A stretch of DNA of 64,000 nt from Brassica napus (Eukaryota; Streptophyta; Magnoliopsida; Brassicales; Brassicaceae). The position numbers were made by a program, and so were the translations under genes. This document shows, in pieces, positions 45,766 to 55,469 of this stretch. The stretch spans positions 31,006,770-31,070,769 of the forward strand of contig NC_063452.1 of the NCBI RefSeq assembly GCF_020379485.1. The letters run 5' to 3'. Below the pieces are notes generated by a model. That model was not told the origin of the DNA. It ran no database searches and was given only the letters and a program-made list of their open reading frames with translations. Positions within the stretch are counted from its first letter, which is position 1. Each line of letters starts with the position of its first letter.

Positions 45766-48700
45766 ATGTCGGGTTTCTTTTGGAATGTCCGAAGTTTTAA
45801 TAAAAAGGAAAAACATTCTGTTGTAAAAAAGTGGATTAGAGAGCAAGGTTTTCAGTTTGGTGCTCTGTTGGAAACAAGGGTTAAAGAGGTAAGGAGTCAG
45901 AGGATAACTACTTCTGTCTTCGGTGACTGGTCTGTGTTAACAAACTACGAGTACAATCACTTGGGTCGAATATGGTTGGTGTGGCGATCTGATGTGAGAG
46001 TAACTCCAGTATTTAAAAGTGATCAACTGATCACGGTCTCTATGGTTCTTAGTGGCGGGGATGAATTTTTTCTTTCTGTAATTTATGCAAAGAACACAGA
46101 AGCTGAAAGGAATGTACTCTGGGAGGACTTAAATAATCATCAAAATTCGCCAAGCTTTAGGAACAAGGTGTGGCTAGTGCTGGGAGATTTCAATGAAACC
46201 TTGGATGTTGAGGAGCATTCAGATCATGAAACGAACCCGTTCATAACGCAAGGAATGCGTTCATTTCAAAGTGTCACCCAACACTGTTCTCTGCTTGATC
46301 TTCCTTCTCATGGTCCGCTTTACACTTGGAGTAACAAGCAAGGTGAAAGGATTATATCTAAGAAGCTTGATCGAATATTGTTTAATGATTCTTGGCTCAG
46401 TGTTTTCCCACAATCATATAATGTGTTTAAGGGAGGAGGATGCTCTGACCATTTGCGCTGTCGGATTAATATGAGTTCTGAAACTTGTCGGCCTAAGAGA
46501 CCTTTCAAATTTGTCAATGCAGTTCCTGAGTTAGAAAACTTTCTACCGATGATGTCGCAGTTTTGGAACAACTCTGTTCCCATTTTCTCGTCGACTTCAT
46601 CTCTATACAGATTTTCAAAAAAGCTGAAGGCACTGAAACCAGAGATCAGGTCTTTAGCAAAGGATAGCATGGGGAACTTGACAAAGAAAACGAATGAAGC
46701 TTACGCAGATCTTTGTCAAAAACAAGAACTTAGTATGCGTGACCCATCACAGGTCAATTTGGAGATTGAGAATGTTGCCTATGAAAGATGGGATAAAGTT
46801 TCAGGTCTTGAGGAGAAATTTTTGAAACAGAAGTCAAAACTGCATTGGCTCAATGTTGGTGATAGGAGTAATAAAGTCTTTCACAGAGCAGCTACTGCAA
46901 GAAATAATCAGAACTCGATTTATGAGGTGCTATGTCGCGATGGGAGAGTGGTTCATAAACAAGAGGAGATCAAAGAGGAAGCTGAGAGTTTCTTCAGGGA
47001 ATTTTTACAACATAAGCCACCAGATTTTGAGAGCATAGAGATTGATAAGCTGCGCGACTTGCTACCTTATCGTTGCTCTGATACAGTACATGAGATGCTA
47101 CTGAAGGAAATCACAGCAGAGGAGATAACTAAAGTGCTATTTGCGATGCCGAGCGATAAGTCACCGGGACCAGACGGTTACACAGTGGAATTCTTCAAAA
47201 CAGCCTGGCCAGTTATTGGAAAGGAGTTCATCATTTCGATTCAATCTTTCTTTGAAAAAGGTTTCTTGCCAAAGGGAGTCAACACCACGATTTTGGATTT
47301 ACTACCAAAGAAGACAGGGGCCAGAGAGATGAAGGATTACCGCCCGATCTCATGCTGTAACGTTATTTATAAAGTCATTTCGAAGCTTATAGCGAACAGA
47401 TTGAAGAACACGCTGCCAGACTTTATCGAACTGAACCAATCTGCTTTTGTGAAGGTAGACTCCTCATTGAAAACCTCCTTCTTGCAACTGAGCTGGTAAA
47501 GGACTACCACAAAGACTCAATATCAAAACGATGTGCGTTGAAAATAGACATCTCAAAGGCTTTCGACTCGGTTCAGTGGAGCTTCTTACTTAAGACGCTT
47601 GAGGCCATGAACTTTCCTCCTAAGTTCATTCATTGGATATCCCTTTGCATTACCACAGCGTCTTTCTCTGTACAAGTAAATGGCGAGTTGGCTGGATATT
47701 TCCAGAGCGAAAGAGGTTTGCGACAAGGTTGTGCTCTTTCTCCATATCTCTTTGTCATATGCATGAACGTGTTGTCCAAACTACTGGATAAGTCTGCAAA
47801 AGAAAACCAGTTTGGATACCATCCAAAATGTAAGAATCTGGGGCTTACTCATCTCAGTTTCGCTGATGATCTAATGGTATTTACGGACGGAAGAGTACGA
47901 TCAATCAAGAGTATTGTGGAAGTCTTTAACTATTTTGAAAAAGTATCAGGTTTGAAGATAAGCATGGAGAAATCGACAATCTATTATGCTGGTATGACGG
48001 ATGAGAATCGTCAAGAACTGCTTAATACATTTCAGTTTGCTTCTGGTACATTGCCGGTGCATTATCTAGGCTTGCCTCTTCTCACACGTCAGATGCGAAA
48101 AGAGGATTATCAGGTGCTTATCAAGAAGATAAAGATGTGTATTAGCTTATGGACTAACCGCTTCCTGTCTATGGCTGGTCGGCTGCAGTTGATAAAGTCA
48201 GTTTTGCTAAGCATAGTCAATTTCTGGATGACTGGTTTCACGCTCTCGGGGCAGTTTATTAAGGAAATCAACAGCCTCTGCTCTGCTTTCCTTTGGTCTG
48301 GTCCTTCTCTTAATGTGAAGAAAGCAAAAGTTTCCTGGGATGTGGTCTGCCTCCCTAAGAAAGAAGGAGGTCTGGGTCTCAGATCACTGAAGGCGATGAA
48401 CAAAGTCCTTACTCTGAAACTGCTATGGAAGCTCACGTCCTCTCAACCTTCTCTTTGGGCCAAATGGATCCAAACGTACTTGGTTAAGAGTGACATCATA
48501 TGGTCTATCAAGGATACAACAACTGCAGGATCATGGGTGTGGAGAAAGCTTCTGAAGTATAGAGACCTTGCAAAACAATTCCATAAAATGAAGGTGGGAA
48601 ATGGAAACCGAACCTCTTTCTGGTTTGATTCTTGGTCTCCACTGGGATGTCTGTATGATATCACTGGAGTCCGTGGGTGCATTGACTTAGGAATTAGAGC

Positions 48701-49396
48701 GACTGCAACGGTCTCCTTAGCTTTGCTTTCGAGAAGACGAAGTAGAGACCATCTACAAGATATTCTGAACATCATTGAAGCTGCTATGGTAGAACAGAGA
48801 GCCAAGCTATCCAATGAAGAGGATTGTGCTATCTGGAAGAGTTCTCCGTATGAGTATAAACCAGTATTCAGTACAAAAAACAATTGGAGTTTACTTCATC
48901 AGCAAGCTCCAATTGTCGATTAGCAAAAGAGCTTATGGTTCAAACACCACACTCCAAAATTTGCTTTCTTTACTTGGTTAGCTATTCAAAACCGTCTTCT
49001 AGTGTAAACCCAGCGTGTGTGTTCTGCAACCAGCTGGAAACTAGGAATCATTTATTCTTCTCCTGTCCATTCGCCGCTGAGGTATGGTCTCGGTTAACCA
49101 AAAATCTTCTTCGTGGGAGTTTCACAACTGACTGGACAGAGCTAATAGAGATCATCAAGGATAACAGTCAGAATTTTCTCTCCAAGTTCTTAACCCGCTA
49201 TGTCTTCCAACTCTCGATACATTCTTTATGGCGAGAAAGAAATGACAGAAGACATGGAGCTACTCCAACTACAGTCTCTGTTATGGTCGGCATACTTCAT
49301 AGGCAAGTCCGAAACAAATGTCTCTCGTTCCGGCAGGTTCGGAATTTCACATTTGCTGCAGCCTTAGGGGTGTGGTTTCTACCAGATAGCATATAG
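45766..49396 (+). pseudogene. LINE-2 ORF2 (endonuclease, reverse transcriptase, zf-RVT)
   Basis: Endonuclease (start MSGFFWNVRSFN; VLGDFNETLD; GCSDHLRC), reverse transcriptase (KSPGPDGYTVEFFK, LLPKKTGAREMKDYRPI, LKIDISKAFDSVQW, GLRQGCALSPYL, and FADD near 47860) and C-terminal zf-RVT (CVFC ... NHLFFSCP near 49020). No RNase H. A one-base loss near 47451 shifts the frame within the FVEGRLL-type block. TAG at 48921-48923 and a frameshift near 48990-49010 break the C-terminus. The rest is open and closely follows LINE-1 in layout, so both belong to one clade but are different copies. Confidence 0.9.
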
Positions 49397-49504
49397 TCTA
49401 AAATTTTATAAAATTTTGAAGTTATTCCTAAAAATGTAGCACAAGTTGCAAAAACAGTGTATTTTCTTTTGAGTTAATTTAACATCCATTCAAAAAAAAA
49501 AAAA

Positions 49505-50206
49505 ATTATATTCTCATACTTCTTTTTGTTTCTTTTTCTGTTTGATTTAGTGATTAATGGTGGGAACTATTTTTTTCTATCATTGAAGTTTTTAAAAATC
49601 TGCTAGCCATATTTATCTTATGAGAGTTAGTAAATTCAGATATTAAAATTTATTGGCAGGAGTTGTTAAAAAAAAACAATTACTAGCAGGTATAAACTGT
49701 GTAGAATCATAATTTTTGTCATGTACACTCTCTTTTGTTCGAGGTACGATATTTTCTCTTAGAGGAGCTGATGTCATATACTGTGTCACTTGTTGGGATT
49801 TTTCCTAATAATTTGGAGTGCATGTTTTAGTGGATAATGTTTTTTTTAGAAAAGGCTTTGGTTCACCGAAAGCTCATGGAAGAATCTTTAGATGTTGCTG
49901 AATTTTGATTCATATAATTCACCGCTGTGTCTAGACAGAAACGAATTTGTCCTTATGCTGTCGGAGAATGATACTTTATGTGGCTCCGTAAACCTGACGA
50001 ATTGCTTTCTTATGTGTCCCTTTTTTTTCTAAAGAGCATCCCAATTAAGGCTTCTCTGATCCAACTCCAATACAAGCTCTCAGTTACCACAATGTGTGCG
50101 CCGTAAAAAGTGAGGAAGCTGCAGTAATTATGTTTTGGAGTTTAAGCTAATTCTATTACCTACTTGGATATCAAATTTTTTAAGCTTTTGTTCACAACAT
50201 AGTTTC
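49505..50206 (+). repeat. gene X neighbourhood, right copy, second part
   Basis: Inverted match to about 39200-39905, continuing the first part across LINE-2. No coding sequence is recognised in it. It passes into TT8 3' flank near 50207 without the Helitron and about 100 flanking bases that separate the two in the left copy. Confidence 0.7.
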
Positions 50207-50945
50207 TAGAAGCTTCTAACTTAATTTGACACAAATGAATCAATATCAAGTTTAATGAAAAAAATAATTGATCAAAAATTATCTAAATGATTTACTTAAA
50301 ATATGTTACAATAAAAGAATATGTACTGAAAATCATATATAATATATTTAACCAGCCAAACTCTTAAGTAAAACCAAGTCTCTTTTTTTACTAAAAGTCT
50401 TAATACTTGAATATATCATACACTATTTAATACTCCAATTTGATGGTAAGATATATCGATTTATCTCATTATTTTTCAAAAAAAAAATGTCATAACAAGA
50501 AGAAAAAACACTAAACAAATTTAAAACTCTAATATATTAGAATCATTTCAGAAGAAACTAATATCGTGTAAATGTATTTTCTTAGACTTCAGTAATCTAT
50601 ATTATTAATTAGTTAAAAGACACAAATAAAATAAAAATTCCAAATGACATATGCATAAACAATCATATATTTAAAACCACAAACCCAACATAACAAAATA
50701 CAATTTTTCATACAGAAATATAGACATCCCGCGTAGCTTGAATCGGCACTAGTATATATAAATACAAATAAGGATTATTACTTATTAACTCACACTATTA
50801 ATAGAACAATAATCTAAGTGGGTATTTTGGTTTAATTTTAGTTACTAATTTTTGTTTTTTTATTTATTAATTCGACTTAAATTCACACCATATAGTAACA
50901 TAGACAATATTATGTAAAACTGATAATGTAGCATAGACGACGCTA
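50207..50945 (-). other. TT8 3' flank (right copy) with Helitron terminus
   Basis: Continuous with 55392 onward before LINE-3 inserted. It contains a plus-oriented Helitron-type 3' end at 50752 (CATCCCGCGTAGCTTGAATC, then GGCACTAG|T), the counterpart of 24689. Non-coding. The last 15 bases GCATAGACGACGCTA (50931-50945) are the LINE-3 target copy. Confidence 0.75.
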
Positions 50946-50959
50946 CAGGGGAACTGGAC

Positions 50960-53436
50960 CCAAGGTTAAATATAAAGAATATATGTATGATTCCAAAAAC
51001 GGAGAGACCCACGAGGATGACGGAGCTAAGACCAATAAGTTTATGCAATGTAGGATACAAGATTATCTCAAAGGTTTTGTGCCAACGCTTGAAATCTTGT
51101 CTTCTCTCTCCTATTTCGGAAACTCAATCGGCATTTGTGGCAGGAAGGTTAATTTCTGATAATATTCTAATAGCATAGGAGATGTTTCATGGGTTGCGTA
51201 CCAATAAGGCATGCAAAGGAAAATATATGGCAATCAAAACGAACATGAGTAAGGCGTATGATAGAGTGGAATGGAGTTTTATCTATGCTTTACTGCAAAA
51301 AATGGGTTTTGACTCCCATTGGATTAAACTAATGAGGGAGTGCATATCGTCGGTGCAATATCGGGTTCTACTTAATGGTCAACCGACGGGGCTCATAATT
51401 CCAAACAGAGGTTTAAGGCAAGGGGATCCATTATCCCCATATCTTTTTATTATGTGTACTGAGGCATTAATATCAAATATCAAAAAGGCAGAGAGAGAAA
51501 CAAATAACGGGTATGAAAGTGGCAAGAGCATGCCCCCCGATCTCTCATCTGTTTTTTGCAGATGATAGTTTTTTCTTCTGCAAGACACAAATAGAGGAGT
51601 GTCAAACAATACTACGGATTCTAAAGGAGTATGAGGAGGTTTCTGGCCAACTTATTAATTTCCAAAAATCTTCGATCCAATTTGGACACAAGATTGAGGA
51701 ATCTAAGAGACAAGAGATGAGAGACATTTTGGGTATACAAAACCTAGGAGGAATGGGATCTTATATGGGTCTACCAGAGAATATTGGCGGATCAAAGATA
51801 CAGGTTTTCAGCTTTGTACAGGAACGACTGGCAAATAGGATAAATGGGTGGACTTTCAAATTCTTTTCAAAAGGAGGGAAGGAGGTAATCATCATATCAG
51901 TAGTTATGGCACTACCAAATCATGTTATGTCCTGTTACCGATTACCAAAGGCAACCGCGAAGAAATTAACCGCTGCAGTAGCTCAGTTTTGGTGGAGTCC
52001 ATGGGGAAGTACAAAAGGTATGCATTGGAAATCATGGGATAAAATTTGTGTCAGCAAGGAGGAGGGAGGATTGGGTTTTAAGGACATAACATATTTTAAC
52101 ACGGCAATGCTCGGCAAGCAGTTATGGTGCTTGATAGACAAGCCAAACACTTTATTTGCACGCGTTTTTAAAGGTCGGTATTACAGGAATGCATCACCCC
52201 TGGAGCCGATTCGCTCATATTCCCCATCATATGGTTGGCGGAGTATTATTTCAGCTAGATCTCTGGTAAGCAAAGGACTCATCAAAAGGGTGGGACCAGG
52301 TTCATCCATCTTTGTATGGAATGATATTTGGGTCCCAACCACCCGCCCGAGACCAGCAACTAAAAATCTGCACGATAACTATCCAGACCTTACAGTGGAC
52401 TCTTTAATAGATCCTACTTCGCGAACTTGGAACTCACAGGCTCTTCAGGTTTTAGTTGAGGATGTGAAAATAATTGAAAGTATACCTTTGAGTAGGATTC
52501 AAGGCACAGATAAAGATGGATGTCATTTCACAAATAATGGGAGATACACGGTTAAATCAGGCTACCAAGTGGAACGGGCTTATCCAGATAGGGAAAGACC
52601 ATTGACTGTGTTTGGCCCCACAGTGGATGTTTTGAAAGCGCTCTGTTGGACGATACGACGTCCACCAATGTTAAAACATTTCTTGTGGCAGCTGGTTTCA
52701 GGGTGTATAGCGGTTAAAAAGAATCTGAGTGCGAGAGGAATAAAAGGGGATGTGTGTTGTGCGAGATGTGGAGATCCCGAGGAATCAATAAACCATGTGT
52801 TTTTTAGTGTCCTCCAGCGATTTAGGTGTGGGCGCTCTCCAAAATACCATCAAATCTGGCTATCTTTCCAACAAGCTCGCTTTTCACAAATATGGATAAC
52901 CTATTTTCGAGAGTTATCCCGGAAATGGATGATCACCAATTTGCATAAATTCTATGGTATATCTGGAAAGGCAGGAATAATAAATTCTTTACTAATATTG
53001 ATATAGACCCCAGGGATATTCTTAATTTGGCAGAGGTCGAATCCACTCTATGGGCGGAGGCACAAACTCTGCATACAAAGGTGGTACCAAACATAGAAGT
53101 GGGGAATTTACCATCAATTCCAGGACGATGGTGTTTTGTGGATGCATCCTGGAAAGAATGTGACCCAATGGCCGGACAAGGTTGGTATAGCACTTTAGAA
53201 GGTTTTGACGGTTTGATGGGTGCAAGGAATGTTAGGGCTCCTCTGTCTCCCCTTCACGCGGAGATGGAAGCACTACTTTGGGCTATGGAATGTATGCGAA
53301 ACTTACGTCAATTTCAGGTCACATTTGCAACGGATTGTTCTCAATTGGTGAAGATGGTTTCGGAACCAGAGGAATTGCCAGCTTTTGAAGCTTACTTGGA
53401 AGATCTCAAGATTTTGAAGGATAGTTTTCACAGATA
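50960..53436 (+). pseudogene. LINE-3 ORF2 fragment (reverse transcriptase, zf-RVT, RNase H)
   Basis: Starts inside RT (MIPKTERPTRMTELRPISLC) and continues IKTNMSKAYDRVEW, GLRQGDPLSPYLF, and FADD at about 51555. Then come the connection region with KEEGGLGFKDI, zf-RVT (CCARCGDPEESINHVFF, about 52757-52810) and RNase H (WCFVDASWKE with catalytic Asp, LHAEMEALLWAM, ATDCSQLV; about 53130-53400). Lesions: TAG at 51177-51179, frameshifts near 51540 and 52810-52990. The RNase H end is cut by the TRIM. The domain set is that of plant LINEs with a C-terminal RVT_3 RNase H. Confidence 0.88.
53145..53433 (+). repeat. LINE-3 RNase H segment, copy left of TRIM
   Basis: Direct repeat partner of 54934-55223, from CATCCTGGAAAGAATGTG to AGTTTTCACAG. 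The two copies differ by a few substitutions and small indels. Confidence 0.9.
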
Positions 53437-54933
53437 TGATGTGATCATGGGCTGGTATATGAAGCTATAGGCATGAAAGACATTCAGAATTTGATCCATG
53501 ATATAATTAGATAGCATGTCCAACCCATTTTTATCAAGTTACAAGCCCAAAAAGATTCATAAACAAGTGGTTTATTTGCTGTCCAAGAGGAGTTACAAAA
53601 ATTTGGTATTTCATTGCATGGAAAGCTTCTCTCTCTTGCATGCAAGGAATGCTTGTTTCAAGAACATTCTCTCTCCTCCATGCACTCATTTTTATCATTT
53701 CCCATGTAATAAGTATTTAGCTTTCTCACCAAGTTTAGTATCCTATAAATAAGTTGTAATCTTCATGAAATAAAATAAGAGTTGAGTTTATATTTTTGGA
53801 ACTTTGAGAGTGATTCTCAAACCTGTTTTCGATCATGGTGTGTCATATCCATTGGTCAAAACTTTTATGATTGTTGGTGTGTAATATCCTTCAGTCTAAC
53901 TTGGTCTAATCTAGTGTGTCATATCTAGAGGCGGCCATTATAGGGTAGTATCAAGAGACTTTCCGCCCCTCTTGTGTCACCTTTTGATCCACATCCCTTG
54001 ATCGTTTGTTGCTTTCTAGCTCATTCGGTGCAAGGCTTATCCCTTACCAATTTCAGAGTGTATTCCTTGGGAGGTTTTTTTATCATTTGGTATCAGAGCC
54101 ACTCTGAAAGCGATATTCACCTCTGTTATCCACCATTCTCATCTATCCATCTTCTAAAAAAAAAGAAAAAAAAAGTTTTGTTATTTATGTTCTACAAATC
54201 TGCTAGATTGTTTGGGAAGTGTATATTCAAGTTTTTCTTTCTTTGGAGAGCATGATTTGAGGACAAATCTTTTTGAAGAGGAGGAGTATGATGTGATCAT
54301 GGACTGGTATATGAAGCTATAGGCATGAAAGACATTCAGAATTTGATCCATGATGTTAGATAGCATGTCCAACCCATTTTTATCAAGTTACAAACCCAAA
54401 AAGATTCATAAACAAGTGGTTTATTTGCTGTCCAAGAGGAATTACGAAAATTTGGTGTTTCATTGCATGGAAAGCTTCTCTCTCTTGCTTGCAAGGAATG
54501 CTTGTTTCAAGAACATTCTCTCTCCTCCATGCACTCATTTTATCATTTCCCATGTAATAAGTATTTAGTTTTCTCACCAAGTTTAGTATCCTATAAATAA
54601 GTTGTAATCTTCATGAAATAAAATAAGAGTTGAGTTTATATTTTTGGAACTTTGAGAGTGATTCTCAAACCTGTTTTCGATCATGGTGTGTCATATCCAT
54701 TGGTCAAAACTTTTATGATTGTTGGTGTGTAATATCCTTCAGTCTAACTTGGTCTAATCTAGTGTGTCATATCTAGAGGCGGCCACTATAGGGTAGTATC
54801 AAGAGACTTTTCGCCCCTCTTGTGTCACCTTTTGATTCACATCCCTTGATCGTTTGTTGCTTTCTAGCTCATTCGGTGCAAGGCTTATCCCTTACCAATT
54901 TCAGAGTGTATTCCTTGGGAGGTTTTTTTATCA
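53437..54933 (+). mobile_element. TRIM-type Ty1/copia-like miniature retrotransposon
   Basis: Two nearly identical LTRs, 53437-54085 (649 bp) and 54289-54933 (645 bp), each starting TGATGTGATCATGG and ending TTTTTTATCA. They flank only 203 bases. The internal part starts with the initiator-Met tRNA primer site TGGTATCAGAGCC (54088-54100) and ends with a purine tract GAAGAGGAGGAG (54275-54286). No protein is encoded. Each LTR has TATA-like CCTATAAATAAG and AATAAAATAAGA signals. The five bases outside (AGATA left, CATCC right) do not match; instead 292 bases of LINE-3 are repeated on both sides. Confidence 0.92.
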
Positions 54934-55391
54934 CATCCTGGAAAGAATGTGACCCAATGGCCGGACAAGGTTGGTATAGCACTTTAGAAGGTTTTGACGG
55001 TTTGGTGGGTGCAAGAATGTTATGGTTCCTCTGTCTCTCCCCTTCACGCGGAGATGGAAGCACTACTTTGGGCTATGGAATGTATGCGAAACTTACGTCA
55101 ATTTCAGGTCACATTTGCAACGGATTATTCCCAATTGGTGAAGATGGTTTCGGAACCAGGGGAATGACCAGCTTTTGAAGCTTACATGGAAGATCTCAAG
55201 ATTTTGAAGGATAGTTTTCACAGCTCACAGATCATTCATATCTCGCGGACGCAAAATAAAAAGGGGGATAGCCTACCACGGGGTGCCAAGAGACAGCTGT
55301 CTTTCGTTGTCCATTTGGATGCGGAGCAACCTTTTTGGTATTCAGAGCCTACATGAGTCTCTTTGTTGTTATCAAAAAAAAAAAAAAAAAG
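54934..55391 (+). pseudogene. LINE-3 RNase H end, copy right of TRIM, and 3' tail
   Basis: 54934-55223 repeats the RNase H segment (SWKECDPMAGQGWYSTLEGF, HAEMEALL region) with a one-base loss near 55017 and other changes. 55224-55373 is the 3' untranslated region, followed by poly(A). Confidence 0.85.
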
Positions 55392-55469
55392 GCATAGACG
55401 ACGCTAAAATTAAATAAGCGATCACATGTCATTCTCTAAAGTTGCATCATTAAGGTTAGAATCTAGGAA

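Larger units (their letters stand above)
44237..49504 (+). mobile_element. LINE-2: near full-length L1-type LINE
   Basis: A perfect 14-bp target duplication ATTATATTCTCATA (44223-44236 and 49505-49518) brackets a 5.27-kb element ending in about 14 As. It interrupts gene X sequence that is continuous in the inverted left copy, which confirms the boundaries. Two ORFs as in LINE-1; ORF1 stop TAA is two bases before the ORF2 ATG. More lesions than LINE-1. Confidence 0.95.
50946..55391 (+). mobile_element. LINE-3: 5'-truncated LINE with RNase H, interrupted by a TRIM
   Basis: A perfect 15-bp target duplication GCATAGACGACGCTA (50931-50945 and 55392-55406) and a poly(A) of about 17 define the element. 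The left end begins in the middle of reverse transcriptase, so ORF1, endonuclease and the RT fingers are missing. It belongs to a different clade from LINE-1 and LINE-2 because it ends in an RNase H domain. Its 3' part is duplicated on both sides of a TRIM retrotransposon (53437-54933). It separates the TT8 stop from the TT8 3' flank by 4.4 kb, beginning about 65 bases after the stop codon. Confidence 0.93.
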
